Origin: Polyangiaceae bacterium
GTDB taxonomy: Bacteria; Myxococcota_A; Polyangia; Polyangiales; Polyangiaceae
Assembly (NCBI GenBank): GCA_013214025.1
Contig: JABSRN010000002.1
Span: 146,138-210,137 of the forward strand
Reading direction: 5' to 3'
Length of the DNA: 64,000 bases
Positions 53,410-62,977 of this stretch are shown here, piece after piece (within the stretch, counting starts at the first letter, position 1; every line of letters begins with the position of its first letter). The notes below the pieces were generated by a model. It did no database searches. It was not told the DNA's origin and saw only the letters and a program-made list of their open reading frames with translations. The position numbers and the translations under genes were made by a program.

Positions 53410-54053
53410 GCGACGGGGACCCCGAGCGCAGCGCCCGGGAGGATCGCCGAGACCGCCGCCGGGCGGATCGGCGACGTAGCATCCTGGAAGCCGCCCGGGC
53501 CCAGCTGCTCGACGGAGGCATCGCGGAGTTTGAAATCTCCAAGGTCGCCGCCCGTGCCGACGTGAGCAAAGCCAGTGTTTACTATTACTTCGACTCCAAA
53601 GAAGAGCTCATCAGTGACATGGCGGCGGACAGCATTCGGGCCGAGGTAGAGATACTGAGTGCCGCGATCGACGAGCACGGCGACGGAGTGGACGCTCTGG
53701 TGGCGATGATTCAGGCTTACGTAAAGTACTATGGAGAGGACCTTTCGCGATTCCGGCTGGTGTACTTTTGGCCCCAGGTGCTGGGCATCCAGCAACGAGT
53801 CCTGACCGGCAGTGTGTATCCCCTGGTGGCAGAATTGAACGACCGCCTGGAGCAGAAACTGATCGCCACTCGCGATGCGGGCGGCCTAGTGAGCGATGCT
53901 CACCCTAGAAAACTCGCCAACTTGGCGTGGGTGACGGCCCAAGGTTTGGTGAGCTTGGCCGCCGGCATGGAAGCGGTGGGCGGCAGTACACGTTTCTCTC
54001 TCGACGAGCTGTGCGAAGAGGCCTGTCGCTCTTTCTGGCGCGCCCGAGCGTGA
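53406..54053 (+). CDS. TetR/AcrR-family transcriptional regulator
   Basis: A 215-residue TetR protein. The N-terminal helix-turn-helix (about 25-70) reads RRSILEAARAQLLDGGI, ISKVAARADVSKASVYYYFDSKEELI, the diagnostic family motif. The C-terminal helical domain binds a ligand, which cannot be named. TTG start overlaps the DUF4336 stop. The candidate operator CTGACTTGTAGTCAG lies upstream of the operon. In pathways for acyl-CoA breakdown such regulators often sense an acyl-CoA. Confidence 0.9.
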   Translation: MSDGDPERSAREDRRDRRRADRRRSILEAARAQLLDGGIAEFEISKVAARADVSKASVYYYFDSKEELISDMAADSIRAEVEILSAAIDEHGDGVDALVAMIQAYVKYYGEDLSRFRLVYFWPQVLGIQQRVLTGSVYPLVAELNDRLEQKLIATRDAGGLVSDAHPRKLANLAWVTAQGLVSLAAGMEAVGGSTRFSLDELCEEACRSFWRARA

Positions 54054-54082
54054 GCCCGCTGCCTTGGTCTAGGCCGGCCCGC

Positions 54083-54836
54083 TTAGTCGCAGAGAGCAGC
54101 CCAGCTCCAGACGTCGTAGACGCAGGAGGCTTGGACCATTCGACTGGCGCAATTGCCGTAGTCGCACTCGGTCAGCTCAGCATTGTCGCAGACGGATCCC
54201 TGATTGGGTAGCAGTACCGGACACGGTTCCGGCGGCGGCCCCTGACAGCGCCAATCTTCGCCGTTCTCGCAGACGCAGTAGTTGCCCTTGGCGGGGTAGG
54301 TGCACGTGACGGGGTAGGTGCACGTGACGGGGGCGCTTTCGGCGCTGGCTGAGGAGCACTCTGGCGCCTCAGAGGAGCTGGCTCCGCAGGAGTCGCTGAT
54401 CCGCGGACAGGGTGGGGTGTCGGCGACGGTCCACAAGAGCGTTTCGGTGTCGCAAACGACCAGTGTCCGGCAGCCGGCGCGGGGATCGTCACGTAGGTGC
54501 AGGCACGTCCGCTGTTCAGGTCGCCGCAGGGTTCTTCGGTTTCGGGCTGGGTGGGCGCACAACCATGGGCGATGGTAGCCGCGTCGCCGCTGCCGCCTTC
54601 TGGCCGGTGTCAGTGCCGGCGCTGCCGCCGAGGACTCCGCCGGTGCCGTTGCCACTATTCGTACCGCCTCGGGGAGGATTGTTGCGATCATCGGTACCGT
54701 TGGCGCCGCCGGTACTTCCGGTGGTACTGTCGTCGGAAGCATCCGTACCGACCTCGTTGTCGGTCAGGCTGAACGTGGTGGTGTTACAAGCGAGCGCCGT
54801 CGTGATGGCGGCCACAACGGCGATGCAGCGTCCCAA
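54083..54836 (-). pseudogene. Cys-rich lipoprotein with two compensating frameshifts
   Basis: The N-terminus in one frame is an export signal with lipobox ALAC (ITTALACNTT) and a Gly/Ser/Thr linker. About 75 residues later the sensible Cys-rich sequence is in a second frame (EPCGDLNSGRACTYVTIP), then in a third (RTLVVCDTETLLWTV to VYDVWSWAALCD). The stitched protein would be a normal surface lipoprotein of about 245 residues. A tandem 18-bp repeat (CTYPVT twice, 54293-54328) is included. Either a pseudogene or two base-call errors; the shift points are not in long homopolymers. Confidence 0.6.
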
Positions 54837-55058
54837 CTATCGAATAAGCATAGACCGCGATAATACCACGCCGCGACTTCGCTCGCTCGCTCGCCCGCGC
54901 TGTTGCTGTGGGTTTTTTTACCGTGCATCAATTTTTGTCGCGGGCGCGCGTGTCCGAACAGGGGCGCTGTGGGGGGGGCCAGCGACTTGCCGTTGTCTTG
55001 CGTCAGTTCGGCGAAACGCGCTCGGTACGAGGGGGGCCGATAGCTTGAGAGAGAAAGC

Positions 55059-56171
55059 TCAGTCGAAAGTGATGACGCTGCGGATACTGGCGCCGGCGTG
55101 GATCAACTCGAATGCTCGGTTGATGTCTTGAAGTGGCATTACGTGGGTAATCAGACTGTCGATGTCGATTTTCCCGTCCATATACCAATCGACGATCTTG
55201 GGCACGTCCGTGCGCCCCTTGGCGCCACCGAAGGCGGTGCCTCGCCAGCTGCGCCCGGTAACCAGCTGAAACGGCCGGGTTGCGATTTCCTGTCCCGCAC
55301 CTGCCACCCCAATGATGACACTTACGCCCCAGCCCTTGTGGCAGCACTCCAGGGCTTGTCGCATGGTGTTGACGTTACCGATGCACTCGAAGGAGTAGTC
55401 TGCACCGCCGTCAGTCAATGCCACCAGGTGCGGCACTAGCTCTTCGCCGGCGTCGGCGGCATTGACAAAGTCCGTCATGCCAAACTTCTCGGCGAGCTCT
55501 CGTTTGCTGGGGTTGATGTCGACGCCAATGATCTTGTCGGCACCAGCGATACGGGCGCCTTGCACGACGTTCAGCCCGATGCCGCCGAGGCCGAAGACCA
55601 CCACGTTCGCTCCGGGTTCGACACCCGCTGTGTTGATGACGGCACCAATCCCAGTGGTGACACCGCAACCGATGTAACAAACCTTATCAAAGGGGGCGTC
55701 CTCGCGGATTTTCGCAAGAGCTATCTCAGGGACCACGGTGAAGTTGGAAAACGTGGACGTGCCCATGTAGTGAAATAGCGTCTTGTCACCCGAGGAGAAA
55801 CGACTCTGGCCGTCGGGCATGACGCCTTTGCCTTGGGTCTCGCGAATCGCGCCGCAGAGGTTGGTCTTGCCGCTCAAGCAGAATTTGCACTGCCGGCACT
55901 CGGGCACATACAGTGGGATGACGTGGTCGCCCTTCTTGAGGGAAGTGACGCCGGGACCCACGTCCACCACGATGCCGGCTCCTTCGTGACCGAGCACGGC
56001 TGGGAACAGACCTTCGGGATCTTCGCCGGAGAGCGTGAAGGCGTCCGTGTGGCAAACGCCGGTAGCTTTGATTTCGACGAGGACCTGTCCCTCTTTGGGT
56101 CCTTCGAGATCAATGGTTTCGATGCTGAGCTTTTGGCCTGCTGCGTAGGCGACGGCGGCTTTGGTTTTCAC
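55059..56171 (-). CDS. frmA: S-(hydroxymethyl)glutathione dehydrogenase / class III alcohol dehydrogenase
   Basis: A 370-residue zinc alcohol dehydrogenase; the GTG at 56171 has AGGGAGGG upstream and gives the normal family length. [12 protein letters not shown] and GHEGAGIV carry catalytic zinc ligands, [15 protein letters not shown] the structural zinc, and [19 protein letters not shown] the NAD-binding Rossmann motif. [14 protein letters not shown] is the class III-specific tail segment. It oxidises glutathione-bound formaldehyde or reduces nitrosoglutathione. The gene is divergent from rseP. Detoxification is the normal role; a link to demethylation reactions nearby is speculative. Confidence 0.95.
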   Translation of the reverse strand: MKTKAAVAYAAGQKLSIETIDLEGPKEGQVLVEIKATGVCHTDAFTLSGEDPEGLFPAVLGHEGAGIVVDVGPGVTSLKKGDHVIPLYVPECRQCKFCLSGKTNLCGAIRETQGKGVMPDGQSRFSSGDKTLFHYMGTSTFSNFTVVPEIALAKIREDAPFDKVCYIGCGVTTGIGAVINTAGVEPGANVVVFGLGGIGLNVVQGARIAGADKIIGVDINPSKRELAEKFGMTDFVNAADAGEELVPHLVALTDGGADYSFECIGNVNTMRQALECCHKGWGVSVIIGVAGAGQEIATRPFQLVTGRSWRGTAFGGAKGRTDVPKIVDWYMDGKIDIDSLITHVMPLQDINRAFELIHAGASIRSVITFD

Positions 56172-56393
56172 AGATATCCCTCCCTGGAATGGGCATAACT
56201 TCCCAAACTGGAGTTCGAATTGCAATCGGCCGCGGTGCTCGCCGCGGCATCACGGGCTGGAAAAGTAGCCAGATCGCCGGGGTTTGTGTCGATCCCTTCG
56301 GGGGCTGCGAGCTTCGCTTACAGCCCCTCTCGCATAGGAACTTGCCAACAGCCGGTCGCCAGGGAGAGATTAGCGCCGCCGGCAGCCTCGCTC

Positions 56394-58079
56394 ATGGACC
56401 TCCTCTATTTTGTCATCCTAGTGAGCACTCTCGTGTTTGTGCACGAGATGGGCCACTTCGTGATGGCGAAATTGTTCGGCGTGAAGGTCATCACCTTTAG
56501 TTTGGGTTTCGGTCCCAAGATCCTACGCCTGCGTGGACAGGAGACCGAGTACTGCGTGGGACTGTTGCCCCTGGGCGGCTACGTCAGCATGCTCGAAGAG
56601 TCCAAGGGTGTTGTGGTCCACTTCGAAGACCGGCATCGCACCTTCGAGTCCCAGAGCATCATCAAACGACTCATTATTGTTCTGGCAGGTCCGATGATGA
56701 ATCTGATCTTCCCGGTGATTTTGTACTTTGCCGTCTTCGTGACATCCGGTCCGTTCTTGGCGCCAACCGTAGGTGTGGTGCTGCCGGGACACCCGGCTGA
56801 AGGAAAGTTAAGACCCGGCGATCGCATCATGGCGATCGATGGCGAAGACGTGGGTACCTTCGACGAAGTCAAGCGCAAGGTTCGGCGCAATCCCAGCACG
56901 GAACTTATCTTTAAGGTTTTTCGCGACAACGAACACGTTGAAGTGCCCATCGTTACGGACGAAAAAATCGACGAGAAGCTTGCGCATCAGCAGCTGGACA
57001 TCGTGGAACGCATCGGCACCATCGGAGTGCAACCCAGCGCACCAGCAGCGGTCATTGGTGTCTCGGATCCGGACTCGCCGGCTCATCGTGCCCAACTGCG
57101 AACCTTTGATGTGGTGACCCACGTCGCGGGCAAACCAGTTCGGCGTTTTATGGATCTTGAGGCAGCCATTGCTGAAAATCGCGGCGAGACTGTGCCCATC
57201 GCCTACCGGCGTCCGGTTAACGTGGAGAACGCTCTGGGCGGTTTGGCGAATATGGCTGTCTACGAAAGCGGTGTGGTCGCGCTCACTCCGCTAGCCGGCA
57301 GCGGTACGTTGAAACAGCGTACGGGCATGGAGCTGGCGGACCTCTACGCCGCTGTCGTGCCGGATGATTCCTATCTGTACAAAGCGGGTCTGCGCTCCGG
57401 CGACAAGATCCTCACTCTGGATGACGAGCCTGTGCCCGCCTGGTCTACGTTCCGTGAGCGCGTGCTCGCGGCTCCAGATCAGGCCCATCATATCGAGTAC
57501 TTACCGGCTCGCGGGGGGCGCGCGCGGTCAGGCACCTTCCGCATGCGCCGCGAGGACTTCACGGACGAACATGGCACGAGTTTCTCGCGATATGTGCTTC
57601 GGGTGCGGCACTGGATCGTATTGGCGCCGGAAAAATTCGTCGATCACCCGTCGCCGATTTCCTACGCCCTGGGAGCTGCTGTCCGCGAGACCGCGGACGT
57701 GACTCGTTTCATCTTGGTGGGACTGGTTCGGCTGGCCCAGGGGCGTATCAGTCTCGACTCGCTTTCGGGTCCCATCACTATCTATGAGGTGGCGGGCGAA
57801 GAAGGACGCAAGGGTCCGGACTACTTCATGTGGGTGATGGCCCTGCTGAGCATCAACTTGGGCTTGCTCAACTTACTGCCCATTCCGGTGCTGGATGGCG
57901 GGCACTTGATGTTCTTCACGCTCGAGGCGGTGATGCGCCGTCCCTTGCCCGTGCGGGTGCGGGAAGTGGCGCACCTGTTGGGCATGGCGCTGATATTTCT
58001 GCTCATGGTGCTGGCTTTTAGGAACGATTTGGGCGGCTGGGATGTCATTCTGGGCCAACTCAAACAGCTGGTCGGCTGA
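56394..58079 (+). CDS. rseP: RseP-type site-2 membrane metalloprotease
   Basis: An intramembrane protease that cleaves anti-sigma factors and signal-peptide remnants. From ATG 56394 it has 562 residues: HEMGH zinc motif at 17-21 in the first span, two PDZ domains in the periplasm (about 120-360, with AEGKLRPGDRIMAIDG and LYKAGLRSGDKILTLDD), and NLLPIPVLDGGHLMF near 495-510 as the second active-site motif. C-terminal spans follow. PDZ pairs are usual for RseP. Next gene rsmB follows at 66 bp. Confidence 0.95.
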   Translation: MDLLYFVILVSTLVFVHEMGHFVMAKLFGVKVITFSLGFGPKILRLRGQETEYCVGLLPLGGYVSMLEESKGVVVHFEDRHRTFESQSIIKRLIIVLAGPMMNLIFPVILYFAVFVTSGPFLAPTVGVVLPGHPAEGKLRPGDRIMAIDGEDVGTFDEVKRKVRRNPSTELIFKVFRDNEHVEVPIVTDEKIDEKLAHQQLDIVERIGTIGVQPSAPAAVIGVSDPDSPAHRAQLRTFDVVTHVAGKPVRRFMDLEAAIAENRGETVPIAYRRPVNVENALGGLANMAVYESGVVALTPLAGSGTLKQRTGMELADLYAAVVPDDSYLYKAGLRSGDKILTLDDEPVPAWSTFRERVLAAPDQAHHIEYLPARGGRARSGTFRMRREDFTDEHGTSFSRYVLRVRHWIVLAPEKFVDHPSPISYALGAAVRETADVTRFILVGLVRLAQGRISLDSLSGPITIYEVAGEEGRKGPDYFMWVMALLSINLGLLNLLPIPVLDGGHLMFFTLEAVMRRPLPVRVREVAHLLGMALIFLLMVLAFRNDLGGWDVILGQLKQLVG

Positions 58080-58145
58080 GCGCTTCGGATGAGCTGTTCA
58101 ACGGACGGTTGCCAGGGGCTAGGAGCTGGGCCATGAGGAATGCTC

Positions 58146-59474
58146 ATGAGCTCCAAACAACGACGCGCGCTGCCGCTGGATTCTCGACGCTTGGCTGTAG
58201 AGGTGCTGGTCCGAGTGGAGAAGGATGCGGCCTTCGCTGCGGCGGCGCTGGACTCCACCTTGTCGGCCCATCCAGGGCTCGAATCGCGGGATCGGGGACT
58301 ACTGACGGAGTTGGTGTACGGCGTGCTGCGCACCCGGGGCAGTCTGTTGGCGAGTCTCGAACCCTTCGCGACCCAGGGACTTAAAAAGACGGACCGCTTG
58401 GTGCGGCTACATCTGTTGGTGGGCGCCTATCAAATCCGATTTCTCGATCGTGTGCCGGGTTTTGCGGTGGTGGACACCGCCGTGGAATCCGTCTCCCGTG
58501 TTCGCGGCAAACGCATGGGTTCTTTCGTGAACGCCGTGCTGCGTAAACTGTGTGAGTCCGAGCTGAATCGGGATCTGCCGGCGGCGCGTTTGGAGTCGGC
58601 CCCCGGCTGGCTGCTGACTGAGCTGACGAAGAGCGTCGGAGAGCCCGCGGCTCACGCCTTGCTGGGTGCTGACCCCGGGACTCCCTATCTGGGGGGGGCC
58701 AGCGTCAGGCTGCAGCCCTCGGCGACGGCAGAAAACGTCGATCGCCGGATCTATTCCGCGGAAGCCGGGCGCATCAATTCGATGGCGCGCCGGATGGAGC
58801 GACTGGGGGATCTGAGAACATATACGGGATACGCCGAGGGCCGCTTCGTTGTTCAGGAAGAGGGTGCGCAGGTCATAGCTCTCGCTCTGGGGGCGCAACC
58901 CGGAGAAAAGGTGCTGGATGCCTGCGCGGGTCGCGGTCAGAAGTCTTCGCTGTTGGCGAGTCAGGTGGGGCCCGAGGGTTCGGTCTGGGCTTGCGATTTG
59001 TACCCGGCAAAACTCGAGGCGTTGCAAGAGGAGTTCACTCGATTGCAACTGCCTGCAGCTGAGACGGTCGCGGTGGATTGGACCCAAGGTGTCGCGACCA
59101 CGCCCAGCGATTTTGACCGAGTGCTAGTGGACGCGCCGTGCACCGGCACCGGGACCCTCCGTCGGCGGCCCGAGATCGCCCATCGGCTGAAGGCAGAGGA
59201 CCCGGCGCGCATCGCGAAGCTTTCGGAGGACATTTTGCGGGGCGCGGCAGCGCGAGCGAAACCAGCTGGGCGAGTGGTGTTCGCGGTTTGCAGCGTGCTC
59301 ACGGCCGAATGCGAAGACGTCGTCAAGAAGGTCAAGAAGCTCCTAGAGCCGGTACCCTTTGACGTGCCGGAGCTCGCCGAGCTCGCCGAGGGGGCTTGCT
59401 CCCTGCGACTTCATCCGCTCAGCCATGGGACCGACGGATACTTTGTCGCGAGTTTTAGGCGGCGCGCGCCCTGA
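58146..59474 (+). CDS. rsmB: 16S rRNA m5C methyltransferase RsmB
   Basis: A 442-residue enzyme that methylates a cytosine in 16S rRNA (position 967 in E. coli). NusB-like RNA-binding domain (about 10-150), then a Rossmann methyltransferase with VLDACAGRGQKSSLLAS as the SAM loop, DAPCTGTGTLRRRPE with one catalytic Cys and FAVCSVLTAECEDV with the second. ATG at 58146 has GAGGA six bases upstream; another ATG at 58140 is possible. It lies between rseP and dapA. Confidence 0.93.
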   Translation: MSSKQRRALPLDSRRLAVEVLVRVEKDAAFAAAALDSTLSAHPGLESRDRGLLTELVYGVLRTRGSLLASLEPFATQGLKKTDRLVRLHLLVGAYQIRFLDRVPGFAVVDTAVESVSRVRGKRMGSFVNAVLRKLCESELNRDLPAARLESAPGWLLTELTKSVGEPAAHALLGADPGTPYLGGASVRLQPSATAENVDRRIYSAEAGRINSMARRMERLGDLRTYTGYAEGRFVVQEEGAQVIALALGAQPGEKVLDACAGRGQKSSLLASQVGPEGSVWACDLYPAKLEALQEEFTRLQLPAAETVAVDWTQGVATTPSDFDRVLVDAPCTGTGTLRRRPEIAHRLKAEDPARIAKLSEDILRGAAARAKPAGRVVFAVCSVLTAECEDVVKKVKKLLEPVPFDVPELAELAEGACSLRLHPLSHGTDGYFVASFRRRAP

Positions 59475-59551
59475 ATAGCTGACGGCGTGCACGGAGCTCG
59501 TGCACGGGCCTTGCGTCCCGCGGCCGGACGCGCCAAACCGGGCGCGCTGCT

Positions 59552-60445
59552 ATGACTGAGTTTTCCCTGAGCGGTGCGATGACCGCGCTTGTCACGCCCT
59601 TCTCTGAGGACTCGACCGCTATCGATTTTGAGGCATTTGACGCCCTAATAGAGCGCCAAATCGCCGGCGGCATTTCGGGCCTGGTGGTGTGCGGCACGAC
59701 TGCCGAGTCGCCCACCCTGAGTGAGGCTGAGAAGCGCGAGGTCCTGAGTCGGGCTGTAAGAGTGGCGGCCGGTCGTGTACCGGTGATGGCAGGAACAGGC
59801 AGCAACAACACGACTTCAAGTGTTGCTGACGCAAAGCAGGCGGCGGCCTCCGGCGTTCAAGCGGTCATGGTCGTTGTACCGTACTACAACAAACCCTCTC
59901 AGGACGGCTTGGTGGCACATCTGAGCGCGGTGGCCCGAAGCGTGGACCTGCCTGTGGTCATTTACAATATTCCCGGTCGGGCTTCGGTGTCACTAGAAGT
60001 CACGAGCTTGCTGCGGGTCCTCGACGCCTGCCCCAACGTCGTTGGTCTCAAGGACGCGAGCGGCGATGTCCAGTACTGCCAAGAGCTGCTGGGCCAAAGT
60101 GGAGACCGAGTCGACGTCATGTCTGGAGACGACCCGCTACTGGTGCCGCTCATGAGTGTTGGCGCGGCGGGCGTGATCAGCGTGACTAGCCATTTGTTCC
60201 CGCGACGGATCAGCAACATCATCGTGGCGATGAACGAGGGGCGTCTTGCCGACGCTCGGGTGGGCCACTTTGAAATGCTACCGGTGCATCGAGCTTTGTT
60301 CTTGGAGCCGAATCCGGCGCCGGTAAAGGCCGCCATGGCCGCACGCGGATGGATGAAGGCTAACGTACGGCTGCCGCTCGTGGCGGCCAGCGCGGAGACG
60401 GCGAGCCGCATCGCGGCCATCACTGAGGGCGTAACAGACCAATGA
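59552..60445 (+). CDS. dapA: 4-hydroxy-tetrahydrodipicolinate synthase
   Basis: A 297-residue TIM-barrel lyase of lysine/diaminopimelate biosynthesis. It condenses pyruvate with aspartate semialdehyde. CGTTAESPTLSEAEK near the N-terminus, VVIYNIPGRASV with the catalytic Tyr, and GLKDASGDV with the Schiff-base Lys are all present. Its stop overlaps dapB as ATGA, giving coupled synthesis of two consecutive enzymes. Normal length, no oddity. Confidence 0.97.
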   Translation: MTEFSLSGAMTALVTPFSEDSTAIDFEAFDALIERQIAGGISGLVVCGTTAESPTLSEAEKREVLSRAVRVAAGRVPVMAGTGSNNTTSSVADAKQAAASGVQAVMVVVPYYNKPSQDGLVAHLSAVARSVDLPVVIYNIPGRASVSLEVTSLLRVLDACPNVVGLKDASGDVQYCQELLGQSGDRVDVMSGDDPLLVPLMSVGAAGVISVTSHLFPRRISNIIVAMNEGRLADARVGHFEMLPVHRALFLEPNPAPVKAAMAARGWMKANVRLPLVAASAETASRIAAITEGVTDQ

Positions 60446-61233
60446 AGATTGCGATTCATGGCGCTACAGGTCGTATGGGCCGTGCCGTAGCCAGGTTGGC
60501 GGGCGAAGCTGACGATTGGCAGATCGTTGGAGCGTCGGCGGCCGGTGAGGACCCCCTGCTCGGTCAGGATGTCGGCGAGATCGCGGGCTGCGGCAACGTC
60601 GGCGTGGCGGTGAGTCCCGACGTAGGGGGCAGCCTGCTCGGCGCGGATGTGGTGGTGGATTTTTCGATCGCAGCTGCCGTGCCCAATCTGCTTAACCTGG
60701 CTGCTAAACAAGGCGTTGCGGTGGTCAGTGGCACAACGAACATTGGGGACGCCGAGCGCGCTGCCTTGGAACGCGCGGCGGAGAAGATCCCCGTGATGTG
60801 GGCTCAGAATATGAGCCTGGGCGTTCAAGTCCTCGCCGAGCTGGTGACCGAAGCTGTGCGCCGCTTGGGGTCGGGCTTCGACGCTGAAATTGTCGAGGTT
60901 CATCACCGCAACAAGGTGGATTCCCCGAGTGGTACCGCCAAGCGTCTAGCAACCGCTGTCCGCGAGGCCCGCCCCGACATCCGTGAGCTACACGCCCGCG
61001 AAGGTTTGGTCGGCGCTCGGACTGACGATGAAGTGGGCGTGTTCGGTGTCCGCGGTGGTGATGTCATCGGTGACCACACCGTGCACCTATTCGGACCCGG
61101 CGAGCGCATCGAGCTGACTCATCGTGCCAGTAATCGCGATTTGTTCGCCCACGGCGCCATCCGCGCTGCGCGATTCTTGCCGACACAGAAGCCCGGCATG
61201 TACGCCATCGCTGACGTGCTGCGCGGCAAATAG
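60442..61233 (+). CDS. dapB: 4-hydroxy-tetrahydrodipicolinate reductase
   Basis: A 263-residue NAD(P)H-dependent reductase following DapA in diaminopimelate synthesis. GATGRMGRAVARL is the cofactor-binding loop at the N-terminus and EVHHRNKVDSPSGTA holds the catalytic His and Lys. Overlap with dapA is ATGA. It ends close to the convergent ferredoxin gene, with a small hairpin between. Confidence 0.97.
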   Translation: MKIAIHGATGRMGRAVARLAGEADDWQIVGASAAGEDPLLGQDVGEIAGCGNVGVAVSPDVGGSLLGADVVVDFSIAAAVPNLLNLAAKQGVAVVSGTTNIGDAERAALERAAEKIPVMWAQNMSLGVQVLAELVTEAVRRLGSGFDAEIVEVHHRNKVDSPSGTAKRLATAVREARPDIRELHAREGLVGARTDDEVGVFGVRGGDVIGDHTVHLFGPGERIELTHRASNRDLFAHGAIRAARFLPTQKPGMYAIADVLRGK

Positions 61234-61262
61234 ACTGGGTACCCAATAGAGCGGGCGGCAAT

Positions 61263-61282
61263 CAGAGCGGGTGCCCGCTGAC
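61263..61282. terminator. Small hairpin between convergent dapB and ferredoxin genes
   Basis: AGCGGG and CCCGCT flank two bases (61265-61278), with CAG/CTG extending loosely. There is no T-tract, so it is at best a weak two-way terminator. Confidence 0.35.
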
Positions 61283-61314
61283 TGAGCACCCTCCGGTCTG
61301 CATGTCGGTGCCCG

Positions 61315-61506
61315 TCAGTTGACGAAGTCGATGGCGAGTTCCGGGCAGTTGTCCTTGCCCTTACGCGCTTCTTCTTCCAATTCGGGCGGGACGGTTTCGT
61401 GGATCAGTTCCACGTAGCCGCGGTCGTCTTCACGGAACACTTTGGGGGCGAGATCGTAACAACGGCCGTGCCCTTGGCAGATGTCTAAGTCGATTTTAAG
61501 CTTCAT
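61315..61506 (-). CDS. [3Fe-4S]-type ferredoxin, P450 partner
   Basis: A 63-residue ferredoxin beginning MKLKIDLDICQGHGRCYDLAP. The cluster motif has Cys-x2-His-x2-Cys then a distal NCPEL Cys, so one Cys of the 4Fe motif is His, giving a 3Fe-4S cluster as in P450-linked ferredoxins. It is five bases downstream of the P450 stop on the same strand, so it is very probably the electron donor to that P450. Confidence 0.92.
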   Translation of the reverse strand: MKLKIDLDICQGHGRCYDLAPKVFREDDRGYVELIHETVPPELEEEARKGKDNCPELAIDFVN

Positions 61507-61511
61507 GGGGA

Positions 61512-62720
61512 TTAGCCGATCTTGAGGGGGAGGACTTGGACTTCCCGAATGCCGGGGCTGTAGACGGGCTTTTTACCCGGCTCGAGGGAAAACTGAGGCA
61601 TGTGCTTGAGCAACTCTTCGAGCATGATCTGGAGCTCCATTCGCGCCAAGTGCGAGCCTAGACAGCGATGCACGCCGCCGCCGAATGCGAGATGTCGGTT
61701 GAACTTTCGATCCCAACGAACCGTGTCGCCGTCGACGAACTCCTCGTCATCGAGGTTGGCGGCTCCGCACTGGAGCGACACCATGGTGTTCTCGGGGATG
61801 GTCACTCCCGAGATCTCACACTCCCTTTTGGTGACCCTTGGCACACTCATGACCGGGGTCTCCCAGCGCAGCAACTCTTCGACCGCGTTGGGGATCAAGC
61901 TGGGATCGTCCACCAGTTCCTGACGCCTGTTGGGGTTCTGGGCCAGGAAGGAAACAAAACACCCGATGGAGGCTGTGACGGTATCGAGCCCAGCGAGCAA
62001 GAACAGGAAGGTGATGTCGAGTAACTCGTTGCGGGTCAGTTTCTTACCGTCCAGCTCGACCGTCAGTAAGTAGCAGAGAATGCTGTCTTCCTCCGGGGCT
62101 TCACTGAGGCGGTCGAAGGCCTTGTCGAAGTAGGCGTAGATACGTTTGCCCGTGGCTGCACGGAGGTAGTAGGCCTTCGTGGCATCCGGTTCGATCTGTT
62201 GGGAGCGAAGGATGTTGTCCTTGAATTCCAAAAAGAGATCGAGATCTTCCTGAGGCAGGCCCATCAGGCTGAGAAACACTCGGCACGGGAACGGGACGGC
62301 GAAGGCCTTGTTGAACTCGACGGTCTCTTGGTCGGCGAAGGTTCTGAGTAGCTCCGCTGCTTGTTCGCGCATGATCGGCTCCAACACCTTCATGCGCTTG
62401 CGCGAGAATTGGTTGTCGAGGATCTTGCGGTAACGAGTTTGCTCGGGCGGATCGATCTGCTGGGGGATCATAGGGCGTTCGGTGCCCAAGCCCATGTGCA
62501 GCGCCATCTCCGAAGAGAAAAGCTTATGGTCGCGAAACGACTGCAGCACATCTTCGTAGCGGGTGATGACGTGCCCGCCGTGGGACAGAGAGTGCGCTAC
62601 TGGACACTGCTTGTGCATTCGGCGGTAGATGTCTTGAGGGGCAGCGGCTGCCTCCGGACTCATGAGATCGACTCCGCCTGATTCTGTGGGGTTCGGCTCA
62701 ACGCTTTCGGTTTCGGTCAT
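61512..62720 (-). CDS. Cytochrome P450 (bacterial class I)
   Basis: A 402-residue soluble P450. LLAGLDTVTASIG is the oxygen-binding I helix, EELLRWE the ExxR motif, and FGGGVHRCLGSHLARMEL the heme-thiolate loop. The N-terminus is soluble with no anchor. It is cotranscribed with a [3Fe-4S] ferredoxin. Substrate unknown; steroids, terpenes or fatty acids are all possible, and the acyl-CoA genes elsewhere in the window fit a role in such catabolism. Confidence 0.95.
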   Translation of the reverse strand: MTETESVEPNPTESGGVDLMSPEAAAAPQDIYRRMHKQCPVAHSLSHGGHVITRYEDVLQSFRDHKLFSSEMALHMGLGTERPMIPQQIDPPEQTRYRKILDNQFSRKRMKVLEPIMREQAAELLRTFADQETVEFNKAFAVPFPCRVFLSLMGLPQEDLDLFLEFKDNILRSQQIEPDATKAYYLRAATGKRIYAYFDKAFDRLSEAPEEDSILCYLLTVELDGKKLTRNELLDITFLFLLAGLDTVTASIGCFVSFLAQNPNRRQELVDDPSLIPNAVEELLRWETPVMSVPRVTKRECEISGVTIPENTMVSLQCGAANLDDEEFVDGDTVRWDRKFNRHLAFGGGVHRCLGSHLARMELQIMLEELLKHMPQFSLEPGKKPVYSPGIREVQVLPLKIG

Positions 62721-62977
62721 GGTCTTCTCCGCGAGAGGGGCTGTTGGGGGGGATGCTGCATGGTTTTGCTGTGGTTGTCATGCGCCGCGTGGGCGATGCG
62801 GGCTAGATATAGAGTCGGACCGAACGTGCCGGGACCTGGATTCGGCGTCGTGCTATTTGGCGACCTACTCGAGGCAGCGAGCCGAACACCGCCAGGGCGG
62901 AAGCGGGCTAGTGTCGAAACGGCGCGATAGCTTCACCGGACACAGTGGCTCATGCTGTCCGGCTCGTACCCTGCGGA

